The notes under the pieces: generated by a model | Seen by the model: the letters and a program-made list of their open reading frames with translations, nothing else | The model's database searches: none | What the model was told of the DNA's origin: nothing | Source of the DNA: Pogonophryne albipinna | Lineage: Eukaryota > Chordata > Actinopteri > Perciformes > Artedidraconidae | Reading direction: 5' to 3' | Length of the DNA: 64,000 nt | Assembly: GCA_028583405.1 (NCBI GenBank) | Contig: CM053243.1 | Location: 48,508,688-48,572,687 of the forward strand | Made by a program: the position numbers and the translations under genes | In this document: piece by piece, positions 12,431 through 26,258 of the stretch | Position numbering within the stretch: the first letter of the stretch is position 1 | Layout: each line of letters starts with the position of its first letter

Positions 12431-12932
12431 GAATATACTGTAGTCAACTTCATTAAAACGTTATTAACGTGCCTAAACTCAGTAATTCACCATTTCTACG
12501 CATGACAACACACTTTGTCCGTGTTTCGCTCTCTCACCGCACAGTGAAGCGTTCCCGCATTGACGTCACTTCCGGCTTCCCCCAAAACTTCAAAATGACT
12601 CGAAGGAATTTCCCCGCGATGTTCGAAATTATTGATATTTATCGGAACGGTATCGCATCTTCTTTTTTAAACTGATGGTTCGAGATGACTAGTAGCCCAA
12701 TATTTCATTGCACAACAGTTGTTGGGATGCTGTCACAGGCTCTTTAAGCAGCACAAACACGTTCTGTAGTTAGACATACTGTGTTTTGTCTTGTTTTAAC
12801 CCGTTGGTTTGTGACTGACAGATCTTCCTCTCTGGGCTTACTGAAAGTGCTGCCCTCCACTCAACTTGACTGGACTTGGCTGCTCTGCTGATAGGCTCCC
12901 ACACACTCGCTGCCCATATCACTTCCGAGGCG

Positions 12933-13355
12933 CAAGGCCGGATTAACCATATGGGCACATGCCAGGGACCCTTGAGCAAGAGAGGGCCCTCAGTGACAAG
13001 AGAGAAGAAAAAACTCACACTCTCTCTCTCTCTCTCTCTCTCAATCAAGTGGGGTGCTGCTCTGAGGTTTTGAGTGATATTCTCTAGATCTTCTTGAGCC
13101 ATACACTGTCTTGAGATCTTATCCATTGTATCCTTGTCTTGTGATTTTTGATTGAAAAGCAAAAGGCTAGACAGTTGAACTGTGTAGCTGCGTCCCTGCT
13201 TTTGACAAATAGGTGTGCGATTGACATGCCAGATTGAATGAAAATTTTAAATATTGGTCATGTTGGGTAGGCGTGTTGTTACGTGTTGGTACGTGGGTTG
13301 AGGGGCCCTGAGCTCTCAGTGCCCAGGGGCACCTGGAGGTACTAATCCGGCCTTG
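12933..13355. mobile_element. Small hAT MITE with CAAGGCCGGATTA ends
   Basis: The left end CAAGGCCGGATTAACC and right end TAATCCGGCCTTG are inverted. Flanks CCGAGGCG (12925-12932) and CCTAGGCG (13356-13363) match at 7 of 8 positions, consistent with an aged hAT TSD. It contains a (TC)n run at 13020-13042. There is no coding capacity; open frames on both strands are chance. Confidence 0.7.
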
Positions 13356-13363
13356 CCTAGGCG

Positions 13364-15654
<2,291 letters not shown>

Positions 15655-15858
15655 GCATCATTTAAGTGTGGTTTCCCTGAATGCACAAGAGCTTTTGATA
15701 AGTATTCAGCTCTGTATTAAGTGTAAATCATTTGTACCCACCACATCAATATCTTGTATGCTTTTTCTGGGTTTTTTAGGTGCTTTGTTGGCATCAACCC
15801 AGACAAGGGAACCGAGGCCTGCCAGGGGAATGTTGTGTCTCAGAAGACAGGGACATAG
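15655..15858 (+). pseudogene. Degraded C2H2-finger-like coding remnant
   Basis: The frame reads FKCGFPECTRAFDKYSALY, a half C2H2 finger with C-x4-C, then the conserved aromatic and leucine. It meets two stops, and continues in the same frame with CTHHINILYAFSGFF and INPDKGTEACQGNV before a final stop at 15856. The pattern C-x4-C...F...L...H-H suggests a zinc-finger segment that has picked up stops. It may belong with the minus-strand exon remnant at 16853-17287, but the strands differ. Identity is unknown. Confidence 0.3.
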
Positions 15859-16143
15859 GGTAATAGTTCACATCTATACTCTATAGCTTGAGCCAATGAA
15901 CAAATAAATAACTTGCCTCAAACAATATTTCTTATGTCCATGGAAACTATTATATAAGACTTGGCACAAAGTATATTTTTCTTGTTGAAGGAAGTCAATT
16001 AATTTAAATTCTATATTTAATCTAAACAAAAAAATATAGATTTGATCAATAAGTTGTTTCTCGTTTAAGAAATACAATTCACAAAAAATTATTTGTTTTA
16101 TCCAATCAAATAGATTTTGTTAAACTATATTTTTCTCATTTAA

Positions 16144-16511
16144 AGGTGGGGTAGGTCATTTTGGCTCGAGTGCGCTAGAATTTGAAAATACACAGCCGGA
16201 AAAAATCTGCCACTTCCTTACAGAGCCCCTCCTCCAACACAGGCGAACGCGCACATGACCAATGAGGGCACGAGATAAGTTTGTGCACAGATGGAAGGCT
16301 GACAGGCAGGTAGGCCATCCAGTTACTTTAGCCGGGCCGGCTCAGATGATTGGTCGTGCTTTTTACAGCACTACGGCTTCCACAGATGACTTTTTTATGG
16401 ATATTTTGTCAAAGCACTTTAGATATTCATTGCTATCGGGATGTTAAGAGCATTCCATGGAATATAACAAGTGTATCTCGAGCCGGTTTCTCAAATGTAC
16501 CTACCCCACCT
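16144..16511. mobile_element. TTAA MITE (AGGTGGGGTAGGT ends), complete copy
   Basis: TTAA at 16140-16143 and 16512-16515 flanks inverted ends AGGTGGGGTAGGT and ACCTACCCCACCT. The element is 368 bp. A truncated sister copy lies at 46495-46645. Non-coding. The TSD suggests a Kolobok- or piggyBac-mobilised MITE. Confidence 0.85.
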
Positions 16512-16515
16512 TTAA

Positions 16516-16852
16516 GGAACATAAACTGAATGTTTAATCTAATCCAAAAAATATAGATTACATCAATAATTCTCATTATACATTGTGATATTTAATAACG
16601 GGTTTATTACTTGTAAAACAACCATATTTACAGGGTATCTGCATTGATCAAATAAAATGTAACAATTTAAAATAATAAAATAAAATATAGAAAAACCACC
16701 TCAAACATGTTTTTTGGCCATAGCTCAGAAGTTCATATGCGATTAATTATGACAAAATTGCACACAAATGTCCAATGAGATACAATTAGGATAAACGGAT
16801 GCACTGATAAGATTTTGGTGGTTCAAAGGTCAATAGCAATAATAGCGAAAAA
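16516..16852. other. AT-rich spacer
   Basis: No gene or repeat end is identified. Confidence 0.4.
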
Positions 16853-17287
16853 TCAGACTTGGATGTAAACAGCAACTGGTTGGCGGAGGCATACGACCGC
16901 TTCATTCTCCAGGACAGTCACATACGTTTTCTGTGACTCTTTATAGTTGTTATCATTTTCAATGACTGGAAAACTTGGACGTGTGGGAAACCTGAACCAA
17001 GCTCTATTGTAGAGCTGGTCATAGAGCTTCTTGACCTTGGTGGGCATGTATTCCGGGTCCAGCTCCATGAAGACTTTCTGGATATAGTCAAATATCAATT
17101 TTAATGTCTTATTGTCCAGATTGAGAGCATAAAGGAAGCCTAGGCGACAGCATTTGCGACGGACGCCAATTTATTCACAACCTCTTGTCCCTTAAGTATG
17201 ATGCCAATGTCTTGTGCATCTCTGATGACGAAGATTGAAATAGTTTCCTGCTGAAGAATTTGTCCAGCCTCCTCCTTCTCCGACACC
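16853..17287 (-). pseudogene. Exon-like coding remnant, unidentified (element- or host-derived)
   Basis: On the minus strand a strong splice acceptor (long T tract, CCTAAATTCTTTTCCAG) ends at 17288. It is followed by an open frame: VSEKEEAGQILQQE, ISIFVIRDAQDIGIILKGQ, VVNKLASVANAVA. The frame then shifts by one or two bases near 17135 and resumes LGFLYALNLDNKTLK, IFDYIQKVFMELDPEYMP, TKVKKLYDQLYN, ending at a stop at 16853. The LGFLYALNL...Y...FMELD pattern recalls a repeated fish protein family (often annotated as SAM-domain-3-like or uncharacterised) that I suspect is transposon-linked. The frameshift indicates a pseudogene unless it is a sequence error. Confidence 0.5.
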
Positions 17288-17571
17288 TGGAAAAGAATTT
17301 AGGAAAAAAAAAAAATCTGAAATTGATATAGCTTGGGTTTCCCCCCAGATGAATAGCCTAATTGTTAGACATATCGTGGACGTCCTGGAAGGCCATAATT
17401 GGCTGTAACTGACTGGAAGAAGGCATTGTATCGTGATGCATTGCTTTGGCTCTTGTCTGTAGCTATTGTCTGAGCACGTCTTTAAACGCTACTAGGACTG
17501 CCTATTGGTTACTCGCTGTGTTGGTGATATTTGAATTTGACTTGTACTCCGCCCATCCCTTTCTCAATCAA

Positions 17572-17990
17572 ACACTGAAGTCCTGGTCAATGCATTTGTC
17601 ACGTCACGCATCGACTACTCGCCTCTCAGGCATTCCCACCAAGCTCATCAATAAACATCAATAAACTTCAAATCATACAAAACTCTGCAGCCCGGATCAT
17701 CACCGGCACCAAGGCCTCAGAACACATCACCCCCACCCTCATCCAACTCCACTGGCTCCCTGTTCAATCCCGTATCAACTTCAAAAACCTACTGCTCACT
17801 TACAAAGCCCTACATAACCTGGCCTCCCCCCATCTGGCTGACCTTCTTCAGAAGTACACCCCCTCTCGCTCCCTCCGCTCCTCCTCTGCTGGTCTGCTAA
17901 CCTAAATAAAATGTATTATTATTATTATTGCACTTCCATCTGGATAAGAGCACCTGCTGAATAACTCAAATGTTATGTAAAATGTGTGCT
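17572..17990 (+). mobile_element. 3' fragment of an L2-type LINE
   Basis: The translation shows the classic C-terminus of L2/Maui reverse transcriptases: VNAFVTSRIDY, then SGIPTKLI, LQIIQNSAARIITGTK, HWLPVQSRINFKNLLLTYK and ALHNLASPHLADLL. It ends in a short 3' UTR with AGAGCACCTGCTGAATAACT, the usual L2 tail motif. A small duplication (ATCAATAAAC twice at 17648-17665) shifts the frame. It is 5'-truncated, as expected. Confidence 0.85.
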
Positions 17991-19197
17991 ATGAAAAAAT
18001 TGTTTTACGTGCAACATTTGCTTTTTTGAATTTAAATGATATATCATTCATGTTAATTACAGTGAAAACACAATGAACCTGCATAATTCATCACATCCAC
18101 TTTGATTCTGACCCACCCCAAACAGATATTACTTTAGGCAAACCTTAAACTTGAATATATTGCTTAACATACTGTGCACTTGTTTTTCAGCATGTATTAT
18201 ATTGGAAATCACACCACACAGCATCTTATTAAGATAATTACATTATATGCAGGAGTCTTTGAACCGACTGTAAAAATGTTTCCAATAACAAAACAAAAAA
18301 TCTCCAAGCATGCCAAAAGATAAAAACATGCACTGCAGGTTCAATAAGCAAGGTAAAAAAATTAAATAAAACTTGAAGTTGTCTGGAACGCATCATAAGC
18401 AAACAGCTTTACTTCCAACCTCCGTGAAAAAATACTAAGCAGTCCATGACTTACTAAACACTACATTCGCCGTCAACCTACGCTTTTTAGCACTCATTCG
18501 TAGCAGGGGACTCAAATTGAACCTCCATCTACTGCGTTCCACGAACAGAATTAATATCTCCACTAGCAACAACCTCAGCAGGTGACGCTAACATCACTCA
18601 CCTCAATGTAAAGTGTGACAGGAAGAAGCACATTCACGACAAACACGCCTTCAAAATAAAAGCCAATTTCGTTAATTTCATCGTATTTTAGCCTCATATG
18701 TACAGTTGTGTGGTTTGTCTGAGACCTCCCGGGCCAGGCAGAACCATCATGTGGGCCGGGCCTGGCCCGCGGGCCGTCTAATGCCCAAGTATGCTAGCTG
18801 CTAGCTAGATAATAACTAGCTAATTAACGTTACCGCTGTAAAATAAGTCACGGATAAAATGAGTTAACGTATGTGACATTTACCAACATCGACATCACGT
18901 AATGTTAGAAAGTGTGTTTGCAGAGAAATGGCAAAATATCTGGCATGGAAATAACAGTATGCTACAAAATACAGCAGCATAATTAAATTGTTGTTTTCAC
19001 TTACCAGAATGTAATCAGTGATGCAAGTGGTTGCTCTCTGTCTCCGGTGCAGGAAAAGATCAGGCTAACTGTCGTGTGGAAAAATGGCACTCTTCCTGGG
19101 CGGGCCTGGGTTGTTTGAAAACGGCTGAAGAGGGTCCTGTCTTGTCGAGCTTTCTGTTTAATGCGCATGTGCGTAACCTTAAAATGCAGCCTGCCCT
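17991..19197. other. Unassigned sequence with possible hAT end at ~18723-18790
   Basis: GGGCCGGGCCTGGCCCGCGG with GGGCCGTCTAATGCCCA resembles the GC-rich end of some hAT elements; no partner end was found. No gene was found. Confidence 0.3.
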
Positions 19198-19245
19198 GTC
19201 CTCCTACAAAAAACGACCAAATAGGTCGATTGTTTAAGCACCTTA

Positions 19246-20425
19246 TGGCGCGTTTCCACTGCAGCGCGGAGCTCGCTTTAAGCGTGCCGAGCCGTGCGGG
19301 CCCGTTTTTGGTTGTGTTTCCACTTGGCCTAGTACCGGCTAGCGGGTCCTAATTCACAGTTTTTCTGGCCCCATAAAATCGTGGTTCTAGGGCCAGGAAC
19401 AACCAGGCTGAGTCGGGCTGAGTATGCTAAACTAGAGAGAGAATCGCTGGCAAGGGGGCTACAACTACAACAAGATGAACATATTTGACCGTGATTTAAT
19501 TGTAATACACGTTTCAAAATGATGCTGAAGTAACAACATACTGATACCGGTTAGTAAAAACCATGAATTAATGCTTTGACAAGTCTGCAGACAGACGACA
19601 GGCGAAAAACCCTTTTAAAATGCGTGTAAGCTAACGTTGTAAATGCTCCGACCGTCCACACTCACAACAACGGCCTATACAGACATAAATAAACCAGCGA
19701 CTGTATTCGCCATGACACAGACAGTCTGTGGTTTGTACTTGTTTAACTTTTGTCTAGTTTCTGAACAGATATGAGGAGCTGTGAGTTCTGAGGGCTAACA
19801 GCTAACGGCTGTGTTGTTTTTCTGGGGCTCTCATTGAAGATGACGTCACGGCTCCGCCTACACTGCGTTACTATAGATACTACCCCAGTTCCTAAACTGT
19901 AATGGAAACGCAGCATAAAGTGAGCCAATCCTAACCATACCTGTGAGGGAATAATTTTGCCTTTACTCCTAGATATTTAACCTTTCTGCCTGTTGACCTT
20001 TACGACGAACCCTAAGTCTGTTATCTGTCTTAAGGAATGGGATGTCTCAGCTATTGTTGACATTACAAGTTTTATGACCGGTCAACTCTCGGTCACAGAG
20101 CCAATGAGTCAGATAAGTGAATCAGTGTCTCCAGGTGTTCGCGTATACCTTCCCCCAATATGTGGGTTGACTCTCTGTAAACTAGTTAAAAGGTCTATCG
20201 AGAAATAGGCTGATCAGAATTGACATGACAACCCACCCGTGCAGTCAGAAACTTTTGCTGCTGTGACTTGTGATATGAATTCTCCGGCCGTTTGACTTGT
20301 AATAAACTACCAGTGTTTGACATCAAAGCTCCAACTCTCCTCGTGTCTCTCTGAGTCCTGACTCTCCATTGCTGCAGAAGTTTCCCTTACAATACCGAGC
20401 GAGGCCGTGTAGTGGAAATGCGCCA
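19246..20425. mobile_element. MITE inserted in the left foldback arm (TGGCGCGTTTCCACTGCAG ends)
   Basis: Ends TGGCGCGTTTCCACT and AGTGGAAATGCGCCA are inverted. TTA flanks both sides (19243-19245, 20426-20428), a 3-bp TSD that fits PIF/Harbinger. Comparing the flanks with the unbroken right foldback arm supports a clean insertion. It is about 730 bp without the nested solo LTR. Confidence 0.75.
19942..20391 (+). mobile_element. Solo LTR with 5-bp duplication
   Basis: It starts TGTGAGGGAA and ends TTCCCTTACA, inverted ends with TG...CA. It is flanked by perfect 5-bp duplications ATACC (19937-19941 and 20392-20396). An AATAAA signal lies at 20301-20306 near the 3' side. At 450 bp this is the footprint of LTR-LTR recombination of a retroelement. 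The 5-bp TSD fits gypsy, BEL and some endogenous retroviruses; which one cannot be told from an LTR alone. The open frame at 19993-20208 inside it is chance. Confidence 0.85.
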
Positions 20426-20989
20426 TTAGATTACGACCATTACGACCCAAAGCCACGTTTTAAAGTGTAGCACCTCTAGTGGTCGTGTAAGAAACAACAT
20501 GCTCCCGTTTATTCACAAATAACCCTCTCTGGAAAATCCTAAATTGTAGAATAGTTTGGCCATTAAAATGCTTTTTGATTAGATTTCTAGCAAGAAGTGT
20601 ATATTGTACTTTTAGAATCCACGTCCAGTGGATGTGTAGGATCTATAGTTTGATAGATATTACGAAGATGATTTGAGGTCTCGCCAGGAGAACGTGTATG
20701 CGGCAGCTTCCATGTAAAGTTAGCGTGGGTGAAAACAGTTTTTCCGGTCTCGAAGTTTTCATAATAAAACCCGATATATTCCCCTCACTGTGAAAATGAT
20801 TACACAGTGATATCTGCATTACTCATCCACTAAAAAACATCAGTTTATCCTTGTTAATAACACAATATTGATTGGTTTAAATTGTGTACAATGCTTTTGT
20901 GTTTTTAACCTTCGATTCAGAGAAACAAATAGTTTTTTAGGAGTTTAGACACTACAGTTTCTGAAGACACTACACTACCCAGAATCCCC

Positions 20990-21970
20990 AGCTATCGTTT
21001 GGGACTACAACATCCGCCTTGCTTTACAAACCCCGTGATTAGTCATCAAGCCCTGTGATTGGATGTTGGAGTGGCAGTGCGACAAGGTTACGCTGAGCGT
21101 CAACAGCTCTTTGAAATGGAATGGAACCACGGCAGACTTCCCCCCCAGAACTATACATGCTGGCTATTGTGTGTTTCGCAACATTATATGGCACGTCTCT
21201 TTATAAGACGTTTTCGTATTTCCCACAATTAGAAGTTGCCAGTATTAAACTGTGTACACCCTAGAGGTTTAGGGGATACGAAACACAGTGGTGTTATCAA
21301 ATTTAAAACATATAATTAATAAATGGGTGAATTAATATACCCACATGACACCTAAGGTCAGAAGAGCTTTATTTAACAGCTGGTCTTATCTCTGTGACCC
21401 CTCCTGTTGTTCATTGATAAGCCTGAAACATGCACTTGTCAAGGTTCAGAGGCACATTTTGAAAATTTGGCAGTAGCCATCGATCATCATAAGATAAGAT
21501 ATACTTTATTGATCCCAAGTTGGGAAATGTTTTTGTTACAGCAGCATGTACTTCTTTGTTCTACTCCACTACAATTCAGAGGTTAACCTGGTATTTTTAC
21601 TCCACTACATTTATTTTAGTTGGTGATTGTCAAGTGCCAAAATAAACTATGCAATATATTGGACGTTAAGTACTTTGTCAGACTTCATATTTATCTGTGG
21701 ATAACCCCAACGTTTTTTTCTTACTCAAAAGAAGACCTTAACTTAAAGTATTCTTTAATGTTTAAATAAAGCCTTATTAGTTTGTCTGTTTTGCACATCC
21801 TCCTGTTAATATCTTTGGACGTCCTGCACTAAACTGTTTTATTGTAGAGATCACTACAGTATCTTCTTGATATTTCCAATTTTGTATGTAGGCTACTCTT
21901 AATATTTAAATGTTTTCATCAAATAAAACTTATTCAACAAAACAAAATTCAATAACGTGCTTTAACCACT
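20990..21970 (+). repeat. Multicopy core repeat, copy B
   Basis: This is homologous to parts of 2795-4110 and 52915-54679. Landmarks are GATTGGATGTTGGAGTG, GAAACATGCACTTGTCAAGG, TAAGATATACTTTATTGATC and TTTAAATAAAGCCTTATTAG. Copy B keeps a 21650-21800 block that copy C lacks. Confidence 0.7.
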
Positions 21971-22454
21971 AGGCGGTGCGGGTTAAAAAAACAGTGGTCT
22001 AGTTAATAAAACATAATAATATCAAACATAATATGACCATTAACTTTATTGTGAAATTAAAACAGAACGGTAAAGGAAAATACAGTTTCAGTCTCTCGAT
22101 GTGAAGCTTATGCATTGTACCATGAACCTGTATAGACCTGTAACAGTCAACTGCATGAGGAGTTGGAAAGGTAATGAATTAATGAATTAATTAAAATGTC
22201 GAACTCTGACTTCATTTTAAGGACATTTCGGCCAGGGGTGTAGAGCTATATTTGTTTAACCACCGGATTGGCAAAACAGGAGAGTGTGTGCACCAGTCTG
22301 CCTTGATCTATGAATTCATGTATGTGACTCTCACACTATCTGCTGCCCACAGCTGTTTTATAGAAGGAAAACCTCCTTCACTTCATGAAATCTCTGCAGC
22401 ACCAGGAGGCAGCGGGAGGGTTAACTCAGCCTCTGAGAAGAGGAGCGCGCAGTG

Positions 22455-22500
22455 CCTTTCACGCACCGCCTTTCACGCACCGCCTTTCACGCACCGCCTT
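22455..22500. repeat. Short tandem repeat, 14-bp unit
   Basis: CCTTTCACGCACCG is repeated about three times head to tail, inside foldback element 2. Confidence 0.85.
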
Positions 22501-22563
22501 CACTGTGTTTACCTTCAGAATCATTAGAAAGGCTAAGAGCGACCGCAGGCTGATGTGTTTTAA

Positions 22564-22673
<110 letters not shown>

Positions 22674-23221
22674 GATTTAAACGCAGACTTCTGTTCCTCC
22701 ATGTTTCGTTGTTATCATTTCACTGAGCGGACCCGCCCCTTCTTTTTTTTTAAACGCTTTTTTGGTCCATCTGCGGCGGTAATAGGTTTTGTGCGCTGTG
22801 ATGATTCGGCTGTACCTTTAGTAATGAATATTAAATGTTCATTTGATCATTGGTTTTATTATGAAAACGTCGAGACCGGAAATACTGTTTTCAACCCGTA
22901 ACTTTACATGGAGGCTGCCGCATACCTCAAATCATCTTCGTAATATCTATCAAACTATAGATCCTACATATCGACTGGACGTGGATTCTAAAAGTACAAT
23001 ATACACTTCTCGCTAGAAATCTAATCAAAAAGCGTTTTAATGGCCAAACTATCCTACAATTTAGGATTTTACAGAGAGGGTTATTTGTCAATAAACGACC
23101 ATCTGTAACGTTTGCATTCAACGGGAGCAGGACGTATTAAGCGCTGGAACAAACAACATATTTGGTCGTAATAATTGGGCCTGAACAATCGGCATATTTG
23201 GTCGTATGAGTTGGAGGACTT

Positions 23222-24120
23222 GTTGTTAAAATGGTATATTCGTCAAAAGGGATATTTCTTAGTTGAGCTCTTAATGAAAAATATTTACATTAAAAAAAAT
23301 GTATTGAAAGACAAATGATTACTTGAAAAAATAAAACAAATAATGTTAAAATTGAATGGAAGGATAATTATAAATTGGATGGAGTACAGCTCGAAAACCT
23401 TTTTTCAGTGTAGGTAGAAAGGAAGATAGGCAGGTAGGCAGGAAGTAAGGAAGGAAGGAAGGAAGGAAGGAAAAAAATGCGCAGCCATACATACAAACAA
23501 ACACACACACACTTGTGTGAATGTCTTATCAGGGACATGAATGGACATTTTGGACCAAAGATAAATAAAAGGTTGTTGGTTGTAGTTTCCAGCTAAATTG
23601 CATCTACATGTCCATTCTTCCATAATTTAAAACTTCTGAATTATTAATGACGTTCGCATTGATTTTCACATCAAGGCCGGTGTCACAGTCTCCCTCTCTT
23701 TCAGTTTCATCTCAGCTCATTCCATGCTTTATTGACATGAGACATGCACCTGATCCACTGACAGAATGTAAGCTCGCAGGCAGGAAGTGGAGCAGAATGC
23801 TCCAGACGTCCTCTGCCCTGCAGGACTGTGTTCCCAGTCCACACCAGATCTGACATTTATTTCTCTTTGTTCATATTCAAATCATTGGATACTTTCTGAA
23901 ATGAGACAGGGACAGTTATGATACCACATATTAAAAGCAGCTTGAGTACATTCATGAATGCATCAAGCAAAAGCTAGATCTGAACTAGTTCCACATGAGG
24001 CTCCTTTCAACACTCATTATGTTCCATTTTAAACTAGTCAGGGTGTTGTACATATGTTGTTTGAATGGACACAACACCATAACAGAATCAGAGAAGAGTA
24101 CATCTTTTGAGTTGAGTTCA
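23222..24120. other. Unassigned sequence with a (GGAA)n tract
   Basis: A (GGAA)n run lies at about 23448-23471. No gene is seen in the remainder. Confidence 0.45.
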
Positions 24121-24128
24121 CCACAATC

Positions 24129-25494
24129 CAGAGGTGGGGACTCAAGTCACATGACTCGACTCGCATATTTTTGGACTTGAGACTTACTTGACTAACATTG
24201 ATAAAAGACTTGACTTTGACTTGGTATTCATGACTTGAGACTTGACTTAAGCTTGAGATGGATGACTTGAAAGGACTTGACTGTTTAAAATTAAATATTT
24301 GCGTTTGTTTTTGTATTGAGATACATCACGAAAAAACTGAACGTAATATATTACGTTCAGTTTTTTCGAAAAACGTGATTATAGCGCCATGCGCGCAAAC
24401 CTGGCAACCCACTAGAAGGCAGGAGTCTCAGCGTCTAGCGTTACTCCAAAAATAGTGAAGTTTGGATTCAAGGATTATTTTGTCGATAACGCTAATAAGA
24501 AGAGAACAGCGGTATGCAGGGTCTGCAGCATAAAGATCAGTGACAGGACCACCACAACATCCAACTTCATTCGTCACTACAAACAAACCCACAGAGAAAG
24601 GTGTGTTAGCTAGAAAGCTAACGTTAAGTTTAAGCTACGTTAGACTTGGTTTCAAATCGATTAAGCAAAGAGAAGACAAAACGGTAAATGAACACTAGAA
24701 CCGCCAAGGGATTCATTTTGACTAACCCTGATACTGACGGGCTGTCAGGAGAGAGAGAGAGAGAGAGAGAGGAAAAGAGATGCCTCGTTTATTTCCCCGG
24801 TGTTATTATCAGAAGTTACTGGAAACTGTTGAATAATGTAGTTCATCTACTTTTAGTAGTTTGTTTAAATGTTTTAATGATGTTGTTTTTGTTTGTAGAA
24901 GTGCATCATTCTTTGATTTATTGTAAAATGAATCTGAACTTTTTGATCTGTTATGATGATAAACTGAAGCCATTTCTAAATGAACCCAATTAAGTGAGTT
25001 TTAAATCGTCCTACTTAGTTTATAAGGAAATGATGAAGAGGAACAAATGAAATGATTTGAAAATGATATCTATGTAGGTGCTGACGCTGTTGGCGGTTCT
25101 AGTGTTAACAGAAATTTAAATGTAATATGTGTAATGGCAAATGCAATATATGATTTTCTTACCTGGAATTCTGCCTTTTTGAACAGACTTTTTGAGTCCT
25201 AGCTATATTGTCTGCAGTTCTAGGGTTAATATTGATCTAATATGATTGTCATCGGTCTAAATTAGATTTCAATGATTAACTGTGTAATGAAGATCATAGT
25301 GTGGGTTGAATCCATTTTCATAACCACTGTCTTTTAACTGATTTAAATGCGGAAACTGGGTTTATTCATCAGAATGTTGTAAGACTTGACTTGCTTGACT
25401 CTCATCACAGTGACTTGGGACTTGCTTGATACTTGTAGGTCAAGACTTGAGACTTGCTCATGACTTGCACATGTAGGACTTACTCCCACCTCTG
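24129..25494 (+). mobile_element. hAT transposon with ACTTGA-rich subterminal repeats
   Basis: Ends CAGAGGTGGGGACTCAAGTC and GGACTTACTCCCACCTCTG are inverted, and perfect 8-bp TSDs CCACAATC lie at 24121-24128 and 25495-25502. Dense GACTTGA/TCAAGTC motifs occupy the first 170 bp and the last 120 bp, probable transposase-binding repeats. A BED zinc-finger exon remnant lies at 24449-24600, and the rest of the transposase is gone. The near-perfect inverted pair ACGTAATATATTACGT at 24342-24357 sits inside. Confidence 0.92.
24449..24600 (+). pseudogene. BED zinc-finger exon of the hAT transposase
   Basis: The frame encodes KIVKFGFKDYFVDN, then KKRTAVCRVCSIKI and SNFIRHYKQTHRER. This is the BED-type finger signature C-x2-C ... 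H-x5-H, the N-terminal DNA-binding domain of hAT transposases. The exon ends AAAG followed by GTGTGTT, a usable donor. No in-frame ATG is visible close upstream. No catalytic (DDE/RW) domain remains in the element, so it cannot be autonomous. Confidence 0.75.
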
Positions 25495-25502
25495 CCACAA
25501 TC

Positions 25503-26041
<539 letters not shown>

Positions 26042-26258
26042 AACATAGTAACTATGGACAAAACGGTCAACAGAAAAAGTGACAGCACAAGCTCACCCTC
26101 TGTCATCCGCACTCGACATGAAACAGGTGACTTAAATAGACAAACCACACCCATGTGACAATTACCGGAAGTGCTCAACAAACAAATAAAAGTGACGTAA
26201 ACTAATAATAATACAAATAATGAACTTGGGATAAGTAGCCATATGGCGCCTACATTGC

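Larger units (their letters stand above)
10659..12743. mobile_element. TTAA-flanked DNA transposon (Kolobok-like ends), decayed and nested
   Basis: AGAGCCTGTGACA after TTAA at 10655-10658 is mirrored by TGTCACAGGCTCT before TTAA at 12744-12747. TTAA TSDs occur in piggyBac and Kolobok superfamilies. The AGAG start rather than CCY favours Kolobok, by inference. The interior includes hAT-like and PIF-like pieces (11066-12020) and a two-copy tandem repeat (12116-12430). The open frames at 12469-12675 and 10722-10904 have no recognisable domain. Confidence 0.65.

Noticed and set aside
19993..20208. 71-codon frame at 20 kb
   Set aside because: It lies wholly within a solo LTR and shows no protein motif.
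22455..22500. Short 14-bp tandem repeat as a CRISPR array
   Set aside because: Units are directly adjacent without unique spacers, and the sequence is vertebrate.
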